A DNA stretch of 64,000 nucleotides from Prorocentrum cordatum (GCA_963575745.1 CAUYUJ010003047.1:241663-305662), one strand, 5' to 3'; counted from the first letter of the stretch, positions 9,560-20,600 are shown. The notes: a model not told the origin generated them from the letters alone. Numbers and translations are program-made.

Positions 9560-10149
9560 GTGCGGACTTTTCTCACCTGCACGGACAACGGCCAGGGCAG
9601 GTGGAGTGCTCACCCGCGCGGCAAACTTGCTAAGGTCTTGAGCCAAAGCGGCTGCAAAGATGATGGAGATGACGATGATGATTGGCGGGGCGAGAACCAT
9701 TTTGCCGGACCACTCTTTCTCACCGCACGGCAAGGCCAGGGCAGTGGAGTGCTCACCCGCGCGGCAAACACTTGCTAAGGTTTGAGCCAAAGCGGCTGCA
9801 AGATGATGGAGATGACCCCCGATGATGATTGGCGGCGGCGAGAACCCATTTTGCCGGACTTTTCTCACCTGCACGGCCAACGGCCAGGGCAGATGGAGTG
9901 CTCACCCGCGCGGCAAACTTGCTAAGGTCTTGAGCCAAAGCGGCTGCAAAGATGATGAAGATGACGATGATGATTGGCGGCGGCGAGAACCCATTTTGCC
10001 GGACTTTTCTCACCTGCACGGCCAACGGCCAGGGCAGATGGAGTGCTCACCCGCGCGGCAAACTTGCTAAGGTCTTGAGCCAAAGCGGCTGCAAAGATGA
10101 TGGAGATGACGATGATGATTGGCGGCGGCGAGAACCCATTTTGCCCTTC
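9560..10149. repeat. Variant minisatellite array 4 (~120-bp units with spliced-leader-like word)
   Basis: The 100-bp unit is modified: after CACGGCCAACGGCCAGGGCA comes GGAGTGCTCACCCGCGCGGC, AAACTTGCTAAGGT and CTTGAGCCAAAGCGGCTGC before the usual GATGATGGAGATGACG. The word CTTGAGCCAAAGCGGCTGC occurs at 9637-9655, 9781-9799 (first base changed), 9929-9947 and 10074-10092; its complement GCAGCCGCTTTGGCTCAAG resembles the dinoflagellate spliced leader 3' part GTAGCCATTTTGGCTCAAG (15 of 19 positions). Confidence 0.9.
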
Positions 10150-10657
10150 GGGGGTACTAAAGTTTTTGACCATAAGATGAGAATTGCCTCGCTAGTCACG
10201 CGTGCCGCGGAGGACCGATGAGGATGCAAAGGTGCCTTGATTCGGATTCGCGAGCCTTTGTGGGCCCTCTGGGGCGGCCAACCAGTGAACCGAGAGCGAC
10301 CGCATTGGAGAAGGATGCCCAGGGTCTCACGGCATCAATGCAACAAGGAATACAATGAAACATCGCGTTGGCATGAGAAGGACAGGGCCGATGGGGATGA
10401 TGACACGGACGATCAAACGTGACCCAAGCGGAGTGGTTTATTGTGAATGGGTTCAAGTCGGAGTGTTTTCCGGCCCTATTGTAAATGGGACGGAGTAATT
10501 ATCACCCTGTTTTAAATATATATTATTATATTCTTACAGGGTGAGAGCCCACCGGAGTCGAACCGCCGCCCGACCCAAAACATGTCGCTAAGATTCTACG
10601 GGGGGGCAGGGGGCGTCGACAGCATGACGTCTTATGGTCAAAACTATAGCACCCCCC
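10150..10657. mobile_element. Family B cassette B5 (last unit)
   Basis: Fifth cassette. Its right arm ends ATAGCACCCCCC, and the sequence then leaves the macrosatellite into GTGTAGTCCTCGG instead of a minisatellite array. Confidence 0.9.
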
Positions 10658-10689
10658 GTGTAGTCCTCGGACCCCATCTGGGAGGCCTA

Positions 10690-10830
10690 ATCGGAGGAAC
10701 AAAACACTGCATAAGCATAAATTTCTGGCCATCCGCGCAGATTTCTTGGATCTGCGCCGGGACCGCCAGGGGGGTCCTGGCGCGGATCCAAGAGATCCGC
10801 GCGGAGCGCCGCCAAGAGTTTGTTTACAGT
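10690..10830. mobile_element. Palindromic element, diverged family H relative
   Basis: The core is a long imperfect palindrome: CCGCGCAGATTTCTTGGATC ... GATCCAAGAGATCCGCGCGG around GGACCGCCAGGGGGGTCC. The left flank GGAACAAAACACTGCATAAG resembles the family H terminus (compare 49204-49405). The right terminus is not recognisable. Confidence 0.55.
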
Positions 10831-11180
10831 GGGGGCCCGACCACAAGAAACCTTCCACAAGAAACCCAACTCTGAGACCCGAGGACGTCCGTAGATTTTT
10901 GGTGTGGGAGCGTCACGCTTTCCATGGCAAAACCACCGAAGCCAAAGACACCCAGGGCACGCTGGAGGCAAGGAGGGTGTTTTCTGGCATGGGTCCCCAC
11001 TGTATACTGCATCATGTGTTGCAGTCCATTGTGTGTATGTTGGTTCGCTGTTGCTGATGGATCATTCATGTTCGTGGTATTTGCTTGTGGCGTCGTGTGC
11101 GCAAAATGTACACACCTGTTTTCCGCGTTCACTGTTGTGGCGCTCTTCTTTGTCGAGAGGGGTACTGGCCCATCCATTCC
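10831..11180. other. No gene recognised
   Basis: Lower-GC stretch with short overlapping frames on both strands and no recognisable domain. Confidence 0.4.
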
Positions 11181-11820
11181 CCCATCCTTCTCCTCCTCCT
11201 CCTCCTCCTCCTTCTTGCCGCCCTTCCTTCCCTCCTTCTCGTGGCTCCCTCCCCATTCTTCCCTCTTTAGTTTCCCTTCTTGCCGCCTATGCTGCCCTTG
11301 CCTCCCCCTCCTCCTTTCCCTCCTCCGTCCTTGCCGCCTGGCGACGGCGGGCTCCAGCCGAACATGGCTCCCGCTACTTCTGTCCCTGCGTCCTCCAGGC
11401 GCACGGCACATCCCCTGACCCGGGCACAGCACGAGGTCTCCGATGGGACGAGCTGTCCCGCGGTCAGGCGCCTACTGCGCCCGCAGCCCGCAGGCGCCTG
11501 GCCTGCGAAGAGATCGGCGTCGTGTCTGCCCCCCTGGCACCCTGAGACCCCTAGTAGGCGGCGAAGTGGAATGCTGTCCCTGAGGCGCAGACGTGCTGAA
11601 GAGGGGAGGAGGGAAGGGAGCACCGCCAGGTGCTGGAAGGAAGAGGACGTGGGGGCGAGATGGAGCAGGCGAGGACGGGCGCGGAGGGGCCCCCTGCTCC
11701 TCCATATCCCCCATCCCCCCCTCCTCCTCCCCCTACTCCCCCTCCCCCTCCTCCTCCTCCTCCTCCTCCCCCTCCTCCTCCTCCTCCTCCTCCTCCTCCT
11801 CCTCCTTCTCCTCCTGCTGT
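11181..11820. repeat. TCC/CTC tracts flanking unassigned GC-rich DNA
   Basis: Pyrimidine triplet tracts at 11189-11335 and 11690-11815. Between them the forward frame to the TGA at 11543-11545 has some GC3 bias (WDELSRGQAPTAPAARR), but it is short, lacks a domain and is matched by an equally open reverse frame, so it is not called. Confidence 0.6.
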
Positions 11821-12136
11821 TCCAAAGCCCTCCGTCCGCCTCCCCCTTGGGAGCCGCCCCGCAGTCGAAGTCTTGCGGTGCGCCCTCCCTCCACGACGCA
11901 CAGCCGGCAGCAGCCGGAGCCGCGCAGGCCAGTCCAAGCGGCCGAGCTGCGGCAGATCTCGGCTGTCAGCGTCTCTTACGCTCTTCATTCCTTTTTGTTG
12001 GGGGGGGTAGGCTGCAGTGCCTGCAACAAGCGGCCGCATGCGGGCGGGCCCGATACGAGAAACCACAAGCGAGGACCGAAGTCACGCTTCCCTCCCGCGT
12101 CGGGGTGGGGCTCCCCGCTGGTTGGCGGCGCTCAGA

Positions 12137-12278
12137 GGGGGGTAGGGGGAGGGGGGAGGGCTTCTTAGAGGGAGGCTGCTTCTGAAAAGGCGCCGGCCCT
12201 ACACTTCTAGACAGGGCCGTCGCCCTATAAGAAGCAGGGGGTGCTTCTAAGAAGCCTTCCCCCCTCCCCCTACCCCCC
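12137..12278. mobile_element. Hairpin element I1 (34-bp arms)
   Basis: The left arm (12137-12170: GGGGGGTAGGGGGAGGGGGG, then AGGGCTTCTTAGAG) is the reverse complement of 12245-12278 with about two mismatches. The interior repeats GCTTCT and AAGAAGC, like the family I palindromes at 34941, 41234 and 48844. Total 142 bp, no ORF. Confidence 0.8.
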
Positions 12279-12660
12279 GGTGCGCGCCGCCGAGCTGGGG
12301 CCTCGGGGGGCGACCGAGGGAGCACCGGGCAGTGCCCAGGGGGGCGCGGCCTGCACCGTGCGCCGCGCGGGGTGCTGCAGGGCGGGGCTTTGAAGCAGCC
12401 ACGCCACGCGGCAAAGGACCCCTGGAGGGAGCACTTGCCAGGTCAGTCCGGCATCTCGCCCCTAGGGAGGTGGAGGAGAAAGTGTACATGCACGATAATC
12501 CAGTCCGATTCAGAAAAAGCGCAGCCTCGAACGTGCGCTAGGACGAAGGGCGACATCCATGCGGGCCCATGCCAGACGAAGGGGACGAATCCGCCGACCC
12601 CTTGGGGATCATCGGCGTGTGAGATGCTTCCCCCTCCCCAAACCCCTCCCCCGGGAGCCT
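12279..12660. other. No gene recognised
   Basis: GC-rich flank between hairpin I1 and the 428-bp satellite; nothing recognised. Confidence 0.4.
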
Positions 12661-12668
12661 GGTCCGGT

Positions 12669-15232
12669 CGATTTGGAGGGGGGGGGGGGGGTCCGGGACG
12701 AGCGATTCACGGGGCTTTTCCTGGCCCAAGAGGGCCTCAAGACGGGCCACGAAGCCCCCAAGAGGCTTCCAAGACGGCCCACGAAGGCTCCGAGACGCCA
12801 AACGACCGCTCCAAGACGCCCACGATGGCCCCAAGACGGGCCAAGAGGTCTCCAAGACGGCTTGAGGTCCCAAATGAGCTTCCCAAGAGGGCCCAAAGAG
12901 TCTAAAATTGCTGATTTTCCAGAGTGTTTTTCGATGTTTTTTCCTGTTCCGCCTTTCCGGCTTCCCGACGCTCCAAGACGCGCGACGAGGCCCCAAAGAT
13001 AGCCCCAAGATGGCCCAAGAGTCCCCCAAGATGGCCTCCAGACGGCCCAAGACGGCCCCAAGACGGCCCAAGAGGTCCCCAAGACGGCCCAAGAGGGCCG
13101 ATTTGAAGGGGGGGGGGGTCCGGGACGAGCGATCCACGGGGCTTTTCCTGGCCCAAGAGGGCCTCAAGACGGGCCACGAAGCCCCCAAGAGGCTTCCAAG
13201 ACGGCCCACGAAGGCTCCGAGACGCCAAACGACCGCTCCAAGACGCCCACGATGGCCCCAAGACGGGCCAAGAGGTCTCCAAGACGGCCTTGAGGTCCCA
13301 AATGAGCTTCCCAAGAAGGCCCAAAGAGTCTAAAATTGCTGATTTTCCAAAGTGTTTTTCGATGTTTTTTCCTTTTCCGCCTTTCCGGCTTCCCGACGCT
13401 CCAAGACGCGCGAAGAGGCCCCAAAGATAGCCCCAAGATGGCCCAAGACTCCCCCAAGACGGCCTCCAGACGGCCCAAGACGGCCCCAAGACGGCCCAAG
13501 AGGTCCCCAAGACGGCCCAAGAGGGCCGATTTGGAGGGGGGGGGTCCGGGACGAGCGATCCACGGAGCTTTTCCTGGCCCAAGAGGGCCTCAAGACGGGC
13601 CACGAAGCCCCCAAGAGGCTTCCAAGACGGCCCACGAAGGCTCCGAGACGCCAAACGACCGCTCCAAGACGCCCACGATGGCCCCAAGACGGGCCAAGAG
13701 GTCTCCAAGACGGCCTTGAGGTCCCAAATGAGCTTCCCAAGAAGGCCCAAAGAGTCTAAAATTGCTGATTTTCCAGAGTGTTTTTCGATGTTTTTCCTTT
13801 TCCGCCTTTCCGGCTTCCCGACGCTCCAAGACGCGCGAAGAGGCCCCAAAGATAGCCCCAAGATGGCCCAAGAGTCCCCCAAGACGGCCTCCAGACAGCC
13901 CAAGACGGCCCCAAGACGGCCCAAGAGGTCCCCAAGACGGCCCAAGAGAGCCGATTTGGAGGTGGGGAGGGGTCCGGGACGAGCGATCCACGAGGCTTTT
14001 CCTGGCCCAAGAGGGCCTCAAGACGGGCCACGAAGCCCCCAAGAGGCCTCCAAGACGGCACACGGAGGCTCCGAGACGCCAAACGACCGCTCCAAGACGC
14101 CCACGATGGCCCCAAGACGGGCCAAGAGGTCTCCAAGACAGCCTTGAGGTCCCAAATGAGCTTCCCAAGAGGGCCCAAAGAGTCTAAAATTGCTGATTTT
14201 CCAGAGTGTTTTTCGATGTTTTTTCCTTTTCCGCCTTTCCGGCTTCCCGACGCTCCAAAACACAAAAGAGGCCCCAAAGATAGCCCCAAGATGGCCCAAG
14301 AGTCCCCCAAGACGGCCTCCAGACGGCCCAAGACGGCCCCAAGACGGCCCAAGAGGTCACCAAAACGGCCCAAGAGGGCCGATTTGGAGGGGGGGAGGGG
14401 GCCGGGACGAGCGATCCACGGAGCTTTTCCTGGCCCAAGAGGGCCTCAAGACGGGCCACGAAGCCCCCAAGAGGCTTCCAAGACGGCTCACGAAGGCTCC
14501 GAGACGCCAAACGACCGCTCCAAGACGCCCACGATGGCCCCAAGACGGGCCAAGAGGTCTCCAAGACGGCCTTGAGGTCCCAAATGAGCTTCCCAAGAAG
14601 GCCCAAAGAGTCTAAAATTGCTGATTTTCCAAGTGTTTTTCGATGTTTTTTGCTTTTCCGCCTTTCTGGCTTCCCGACGCTCCAAGACGCGCGAAGAGGC
14701 CCCAAAGATAGCCCCAAGATGGCCCAAGAATCCCCCAAGACGGCCTCCAGACGGCCCAAGACGGCCCCAAGACGGCCCAAGAGGTCCCCAAGACGGCCCA
14801 AGAGGGCCGATTTGGAGGTGGGGAGGGGTCCGGGACGAGCGATCCACGGTGCTTTTCCTGGCCCAAGAGGGCCTCAAGACGGGCCACGAAGCCCCCAAGA
14901 GGCCTCCAAGACGGCCCACGAAGGCTCCGAGGCGCCAAACGACCGCTCCAAGACGCCCACGATGGCCCCAAGACGGGCCAAGAGGTCTCCAAGACAGCCT
15001 TGAGGTCCCAAATGTGCCAAGAGGGCCCAAAGAGTCTAAAATTGCTGATTTTCCAAAGTGTTTTTCGATGTTTTTTGCTTTTCCGCCTTTCCGGCTTCCC
15101 GACGCTCCAAAACAGGCAAAGAGGCCCCAAAGATACCCCCAAGATGGCCCAAGAGTCTCCCAAGACGGCCTCCAGACGGCCCAAGACGGCCCCAAGACGG
15201 CCCAAGAGGTCACCAAGACGGCCCAAGAGGGC
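12669..15232. repeat. 428-bp tandem satellite (family D), six units
   Basis: The boundary word CGATTTGGAGG (or a near match) occurs at 12669, 13099, 13527, 13952, 14380, 14808 and 15233, giving a period of 425-430 bp. Each unit has a part made of CCAAGACGGCCC-type 9-13-bp words and a unique part (GATTTTCCAGAGTGTTTTTC, then CGCCTTTCCGGCTTCCCGAC, GCTCCAAGACGCG). Copies look over 95% identical. Reading frames of 140-430 codons run through it in several frames on both strands; they are repeat artefacts. Confidence 0.95.
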
Positions 15233-15960
15233 CGATTTGGAGGGGGGGAGGGGGCCGGGACGAGCGCAGCACGGCCGGGACGAGCGGTTCCAGGGCTTTT
15301 CCGGGCCCACGAGGGCCTCAAGACGGGCCAAGAAGGCTCCAAGAGGCCTCCAAGACGGCCCACGAAGGCCGCGAGACGCCAAACGACCGCTCCAAGACGC
15401 CCAAGATGGCCCCAAGACGGGCCAAGAGGTCTCCAAGGCGGCCCCCGAGGTCCCAAACAAGTCTCCCAAGAGGGCCCCAAGAGTCTACAATTTTTGATTT
15501 TCCATGGTGTTTCTCGATGTTTTTGGCTTTTCCGCCTTTTCGGCTTTCCGACGCTCCAAGACGGCCAAAGAGGCCCCATAGACAGCCCCAAGATGGCCCA
15601 AGAGGCCCCCAAGACGGCCTCCAGACGGCCCACGACGGCCCCAACACGGCCCAAGAGGTCCCCAAGACGGCCCAAGAAGGCTCCAAGACGGCACCAATAG
15701 GGGCCCAAGAGGGCGACCAAACATGTTGAAACTCTAGTGTTCTGCCCCCAGGAGCCCCAGGGGGCCACAAGAGTGCCCCAAGAGGCCCCCAGAGGCCCTC
15801 ACGAGGCCGCCCAGACGCCCCAAGGAACCACCAAGAAGCACCCCAAAGGCTCCGAAACGGCCCCCGAGTGGCTCCAAAACTCGCGGTGTCGCCGTCCGCT
15901 CGGACCTCCCCGCGGAACTGCCCGAGACCCTCTGGCGGTGGCGGCGAACAGACACCAAAC
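15233..15960. repeat. Diverged end of the 428-bp satellite
   Basis: A seventh, more diverged unit (15233 to ~15700, with an inserted ACGAGCGCAGCACGGCCGGG word), then about 250 bp of related GGCCCCAAGA/GCCACAAGAG words fading out. 15961-16225 holds nothing recognised. Confidence 0.8.
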
Positions 15961-16225
15961 AAATATCACTCGCCTTTTCACCCCTTCGCAGCTTCTACTA
16001 CCCCCAGATTGGCATAAACAAGGGGTCGGCGGTGTGGCGTAAGCCTAAGAATCAAGTCTCCCCACAAAACGCGTGGCACTCGCTAGCGACGGCGCGCTCA
16101 ACTCTCCAAGACACGTCGCGTCCCCCACCCTCGACGCCCCGACCGCAAACCCTGCTGCAGTCGGGGCACTGACCTAAGGAACCCTGAACGAGTCCCCTTT
16201 TTCTCATAAGTTATGGCGAACCAGC

Positions 16226-16391
16226 AACACACACCCATACCCATAGGGGGGTCGGAGCGGGCTATGGGTACGTGTTGTCGGATGGGGGTCCCCGCTCGAA
16301 CGGGATCGTTCCCCAGGGTCCGACAACCCGCACCCATACCCATAGCGAGTCCTCCTCCCAACAACCGCCCCTATGGGTATGGGTGTGTGTT
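16226..16391. mobile_element. Hairpin element with perfect 24-bp arms
   Basis: AACACACACCCATACCCATA(GGGG) at 16226-16249 is perfectly complementary to 16368-16391. Inside, an imperfect second pair (GCTATGGGTACGTGTTGTCGG-like at 16260-16280 against 16319-16346) makes a nested palindrome. 166 bp in total, no ORF. Confidence 0.85.
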
Positions 16392-16403
16392 GTTCGTTCG
16401 TCA

Positions 16404-16515
16404 AGTGAAACTCCGATTCCCCATGGGAAACCTCAGGAAAACCCAAGGCAAACTGTGCAGCAATCGAGGCACACCGAGCCCCTCCCCAATGAAAAGGGTT
16501 CCTTCTTCAGCGCCC
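16404..16515 (+). repeat. Family W dispersed repeat, copy 1
   Basis: AACTCCGATTCCCCATGGGA, CAAACTGT, ACACCGAGCCCCTCCCC and TTCTTCAGCGCCCCGACT occur in the same order, on the opposite strand, at 35936-36048. No function recognised. Confidence 0.7.
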
Positions 16516-16655
16516 CGACTCTACCTGCCTCGCCCAGGGGAGCGCCGAGGCCGGCACGCTGACGCCGGCGCGGGCCAAGAAGTGGAAGAGCTCTGCGAGC
16601 ACTGTTTCAATCGTCCACGCCCTCGTCGAGCGTGCGGGCATGCGGGCAATATTTA

Positions 16656-16727
16656 TATCCATATCCAGTGCGTCCTGGACTTTCTCGGAAGGGGCGCCGC
16701 AAGGCCGAGGCGCACTGGATATGGATA
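16656..16727. mobile_element. Short hairpin element F1
   Basis: TATCCATATCCAGTGCG (16656-16672) pairs perfectly with CGCACTGGATATGGATA (16711-16727); loop about 38 bp. Confidence 0.8.
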
Positions 16728-16756
16728 AAAATGAAGCTTCTTGGAGGCAGATTATA

Positions 16757-16825
16757 ATCCACATCCAGTGCGCCTCATGTTTCTTGGGAAGGGTGTCCGA
16801 AACTCCCAGACGCACTGGGTGTGGA
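16757..16825. mobile_element. Short hairpin element F2
   Basis: ATCCACATCCAGTGCG pairs imperfectly with CGCACTGGGTGTGGA. It is a second copy of F1, 29 bp downstream in the same orientation. Confidence 0.75.
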
Positions 16826-18119
16826 CAAAGACGTTGCCCGCAGGGCATGCGCCCACGTCTGCGCTGCCTGCCGAGTGCTGCCCTCGGCCCTCCAGGATCG
16901 ACGGGCGAGATCTCTCTGGGCGCGGTGCCTCGGTGTGCCAGAGAGGCTGGGCGCCTCGTTGCCCTGGGGTCTGCCAGGGCCTCTCTGGTCGGGGCCGGCG
17001 CTCGCCCGGGTCGACGAGGGTCACGTCGCGAACCCGGGGCGGCCACACAGCAGCTCCCGAAGCCAGGTCAGCGGAGGGAGAGGAGGCGGGGTCGCTCGGC
17101 TCCGCCCGGCTCCCAAGCACGGGACGGCCAGAGGAAGATGGAAAGAAACAGGAGACCCCCATGAAGGCTGAACCTTCATTACAGGCGCCTCGACGTGGGA
17201 GCCTTCCAGAGACCCCCTCGTCTACACTACAAATAAAGAGTGCACGCTTGTCGGCCGTTGCATGCGATGCGGCAGTAGCGGCCTGCGTGCTTGATCGTTT
17301 GGCCTCCTGGCGCCGCCAACAGCCTCGCACAAACGAAAAGGTCACTCTGACGTTTCGTTTCCTCAATTTCCTCCTCTCGTTTCTTCCTGCCTCCCGTCGT
17401 CGCCGGCGTCGTCATTGTCGTCGTCGCTGTCGTCGTCGTTGTCGCTGTCGGTCTGCCTGACGCCTCGCTGTATCACGCCAGTGTCGTTGGGAGTGGCCGA
17501 TCTTTTCGCAATTGTGCCCGTGTGCCTCAGATGCCAACGAAAAGCAGCAAGCAGGAGGAGGCAGAGGCAACGTGCCGCCGTCGTCACGCTTCTTCCGGAT
17601 CAGCGCAGAACAGCACGCTCAGCCGCAGGGCGCCCAGCGGAAGCGAGACGGATCGGAAGGCTCCAACATTTCGGTTCGTTGAAACTGCTTCCAGCGAGCA
17701 AAAGAGAACGTTCATCGGATTCGCGGTGACCATTCTACCACTAAGAGCGGTACGATATCGAAACTCGCACTCCGAAGCGAAAACTCAGGATACTTATTCC
17801 GTAACAAAAAGACATGAGATGACCAAGCGGCGAATCTGCTGCGCCCGTGCGCTAACGTGACGGTCGACGGCAGAACGGCGCGTGCCACAGCGCAGCCTGC
17901 GCGGGCTGCCAACAGGGCTGTGTTGTTGTCGCAACTTTCGCGCGACATTGCCTCACACTTCTGAAATTCGGCTACACGCAAGAGTGACCCTGGGTCAGAG
18001 TGACCTTTGGTGCGCGGCTTTTCGGGGGCCGCGGGGGGACCAAACACAGGCGCGCAAGACGCTGCTATCGCATCGCGTTCGGCGATCGGGGGGCCCCCTT
18101 GGGCCCGCACCAGAAGGTC
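16826..18119. other. No gene recognised; small CGT tract
   Basis: GC-rich sequence with several long but overlapping frames on both strands. A CGT/GTC triplet tract lies at 17398-17455. No domain, no consistent frame; the last few hundred bases may be 3' flank of the LINE relic. Confidence 0.4.
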
Positions 18120-19513
18120 ACTCCGGCGAAAGGTCACTCCTAAGTCTAGTCGAGAAATGCTGACCTTGCCTGTCCAGCGTTTCAGCGGCCGTTCTGGCGC
18201 CCAACGCCCGGGCGGCGAACCATCCAGCATATCGCCTCCGGCCACCTCCCGTCGGCACCGCCGCCGGTCTTCTGCGGCAGAGCGGTCCCGCCATGCTTCG
18301 CGAGATGCTCTGCGATGTCAATCCAAGCGCGGTACGTCCACTCTCCCCACGGAGGCTGCTCGCATCGGTGGTGTCGCAATGACAATACTTGCGCGAAACA
18401 TCTTTCGCGAGCCCGTCTGGAGCTCAGCTCGTCGCCGCCGCCATGGCCCACGCGCCGCTCCCGTAGGCAACAACCAGGGACACCACGACATCGAACAGGC
18501 GAGGCCCAGACCGCAGACTGTCACGCTTGTGGCTCAATGCCCCAAGTTTGCTGACGGCCTCCCATCCCGTCGCAATGCGGCTCTGAACTCTCCAGAAGTA
18601 CAGCTCGCGGTCGGGATAAGAAACGATCCCGTCCATTGGGAACACTTCAATTCTGCCAGCCCCGATTTGCACGTGAGATTGCGTAAGGACGCCTCGCCTG
18701 TCCCTGTGTGCACTTTCAGCCTGGGTTCTTTCCAGCGCGTGTTGACAGGGCCTCTGTCATGTGTCATATTTGTGCACGCGTAGCTCCAACATGTATGATG
18801 TCATCCGCAAGCCGAAGATTCGCAAGAAGTTTGCCCTACGTTGTCGGTCCGAAATCCTCCCAATCGCGCACAAGTGACTCAAGCAAAGACGGTGTGGATC
18901 ATCGGACCCCATGTTTGGTTCCATTCCCGATCTGACGACGCGACTCGTACGATCAGATAGGATCTGCCCTGTCTGCTTCTCCTACAGTCTGCGAAACACT
19001 TGGATATAGAGTCAGGAGCTCCCTGCTCACTCAGAGACGCACGCCATGACAGGTGGCTGATAGAACCGATCGCCTTGGTGAAACGAGCAGCCGCAACCAA
19101 AAGGTCAATGTTGTGTTCATGCATCCTTTCGCGCAGTGAGGCACACGTTAACAAATTGCCTTCAAACTGTAACCCTTCGGAGTTCCAACTTGGTCAATCG
19201 AATATTATGCTGCAAGGTACGCCAACGAACGCCCGTGCAATGGCATGCTGGACACATTCTACGACATCGGAAGAATGGGGTAAGGACGATGGCTCGTCGA
19301 CACCTTGGGGTCGCCGCTGTTTTTCGGGGCCTCACCCTGTGATGCACGTGTGCCTCCATGTGGAAGGTCCTCCCTGTTCGCCAGAAAACTCGTGAAGACG
19401 CGGGCTACCACTTCCAACGAGCAATTCGTCGCTGCCCTGTGGCCTGTGTCTCGCCGTCCTGCTCTTCGCTCCAGGCCAAGCCAGCGATTCCCGCAGAAGG
19501 CCAAGATGATCAA
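18120..19513 (-). pseudogene. LINE (non-LTR) reverse transcriptase relic
   Basis: This is the decayed C-terminal part of a LINE ORF2, the reverse transcriptase that copies element RNA at a nicked target. Reading the minus strand: KNSGDPKVSTSHRPYPILPM near 19330-19260 matches the KKGDP...YRPI.LLP entry motif; then after frameshifts NIDLLVAAARFTKAIGSISH (about 19112-19050) matches the DFxKAFDSI catalytic block, with the catalytic Asp position now Arg (AARFTKA); ASSDREWNQTWGPM is in the place of the RGTKQGDPL block; the frame at 18672-18424 carries the thumb-like RLFDVVVSLVVAYGSGAWAM; and at about 18350-18140 PWGEWTYRAWIDIAEHLAKH and GRWAPERPLKRW resemble the post-RT tail. At least four frame changes and lost catalytic residues make it dead. 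The 5' part and any endonuclease are absent. The order of motifs makes the family call firm; the clade is not determined. Confidence 0.8.
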
Positions 19514-19808
19514 GAACCCTCAGAAACTATCAATATGGCCGGCGCTGGAACCGAACCTACGAAGTGGCTCTGAAGCGCGCTCGTGCAATCCCGAGAAGGA
19601 TCATGAAGAGGAAAGAAGGGAGGGACGACCAGGGCAGGAAAACCCATAATCGAATCGATAAATATGATCGGCGATCGAAATGAATCGGATCCGCAAAAAT
19701 CGACAGCCGAGTCGGGAGAAGTCGCACCGGCGGAGATCGGCAGGGAAATCCGCGCGGACCATCCGAAACAACAGTGTGTGGCTTGGGTCCGTTGCTGGCT
19801 CTATATCG

Positions 19809-20600
19809 TTATCCTCCAACTCCTTCTCCTTCTCCTCCTCCTCCTCCCCCTCCACAGGAGGAGGAGAAGGATGAGGAGGTGGAGGAGGAGGTGGAGGAGG
19901 AGGAGAAGCGGTCCAAACAGGCCAAACACACATCGACCTTCGATGCTGCTGCTGCTGCTCCTCCTCCTCCATCTCCAGGAAGAGGATCCGAGGACAGGCG
20001 CAGCAGAAGGAGGGACGAGACGAGGACGAGGAGGAGGAGGAGGAGGCAGAGAAGACAGGAGGGGGAGGATGAGGAGAAAAGTAGCAGGACGAAGGTGAAA
20101 GGAAGAGCAGGAGGAGGAGAGACGACGAGGACGAGGACGAGGACGGATCCGGGGCTGGCGAGAAGCGGCGTCCAAAGGTGGGGGGGGCACGCCCGCCCGG
20201 AACCTGCGCCCTCGCCGCACTCCGCGAGGCCCTCGCCGTACACCTCGGGGCCGCGCGCGGAAAGAAGCGACGAGCTGCAGCGACGAGCGACGAGGAACGA
20301 CGACGCACGGCGACGAACGACGAGCGACGACGACGAACGCGATGACGAACGCGATGACGACGATGACAAACGACAACGCCGCCGACGACGACGACGACGA
20401 CGAAGAAGACGACGACTGCGACGACGGCGACGACGACGGCGGCGACGGCACAAGCGAGGAAAACGAGGAGAAGGAGGAGGATGAGGAGGACGACGACGAC
20501 AACGACGGCGGCGGCGACGAGGACGGCGGCGGCGACGAGCACGACGCGGATGACAACGACGACGACGACGAGGACGAGGACGAGGACGAGGACGGCGGCG
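19809..20600. repeat. Triplet-rich tract (TCC, GAG, ACG)
   Basis: CTCC/GGAGGA tracts at 19811-20045, GAG/GACGAGG to 20155, then ACG/GAC-rich DNA 20255-20610 that forward-translates as Asp-rich. Frames are open because of the repeat. 19514-19808 holds nothing recognised. Confidence 0.8.

Noticed and set aside
6274-10149. CRISPR-like spacing in the 100-bp arrays
   Set aside because: Units are contiguous near-identical minisatellites without unique spacers, in an apparently eukaryotic sequence.
12538-15768. Long minus-strand frames (up to 426 codons) rich in GPSWAVLG-type repeats
   Set aside because: They exist in several frames on both str strands of the 428-bp satellite; the repeat words contain no stop codons. 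Identical units keep all frames, so there is no sign of selection for one.
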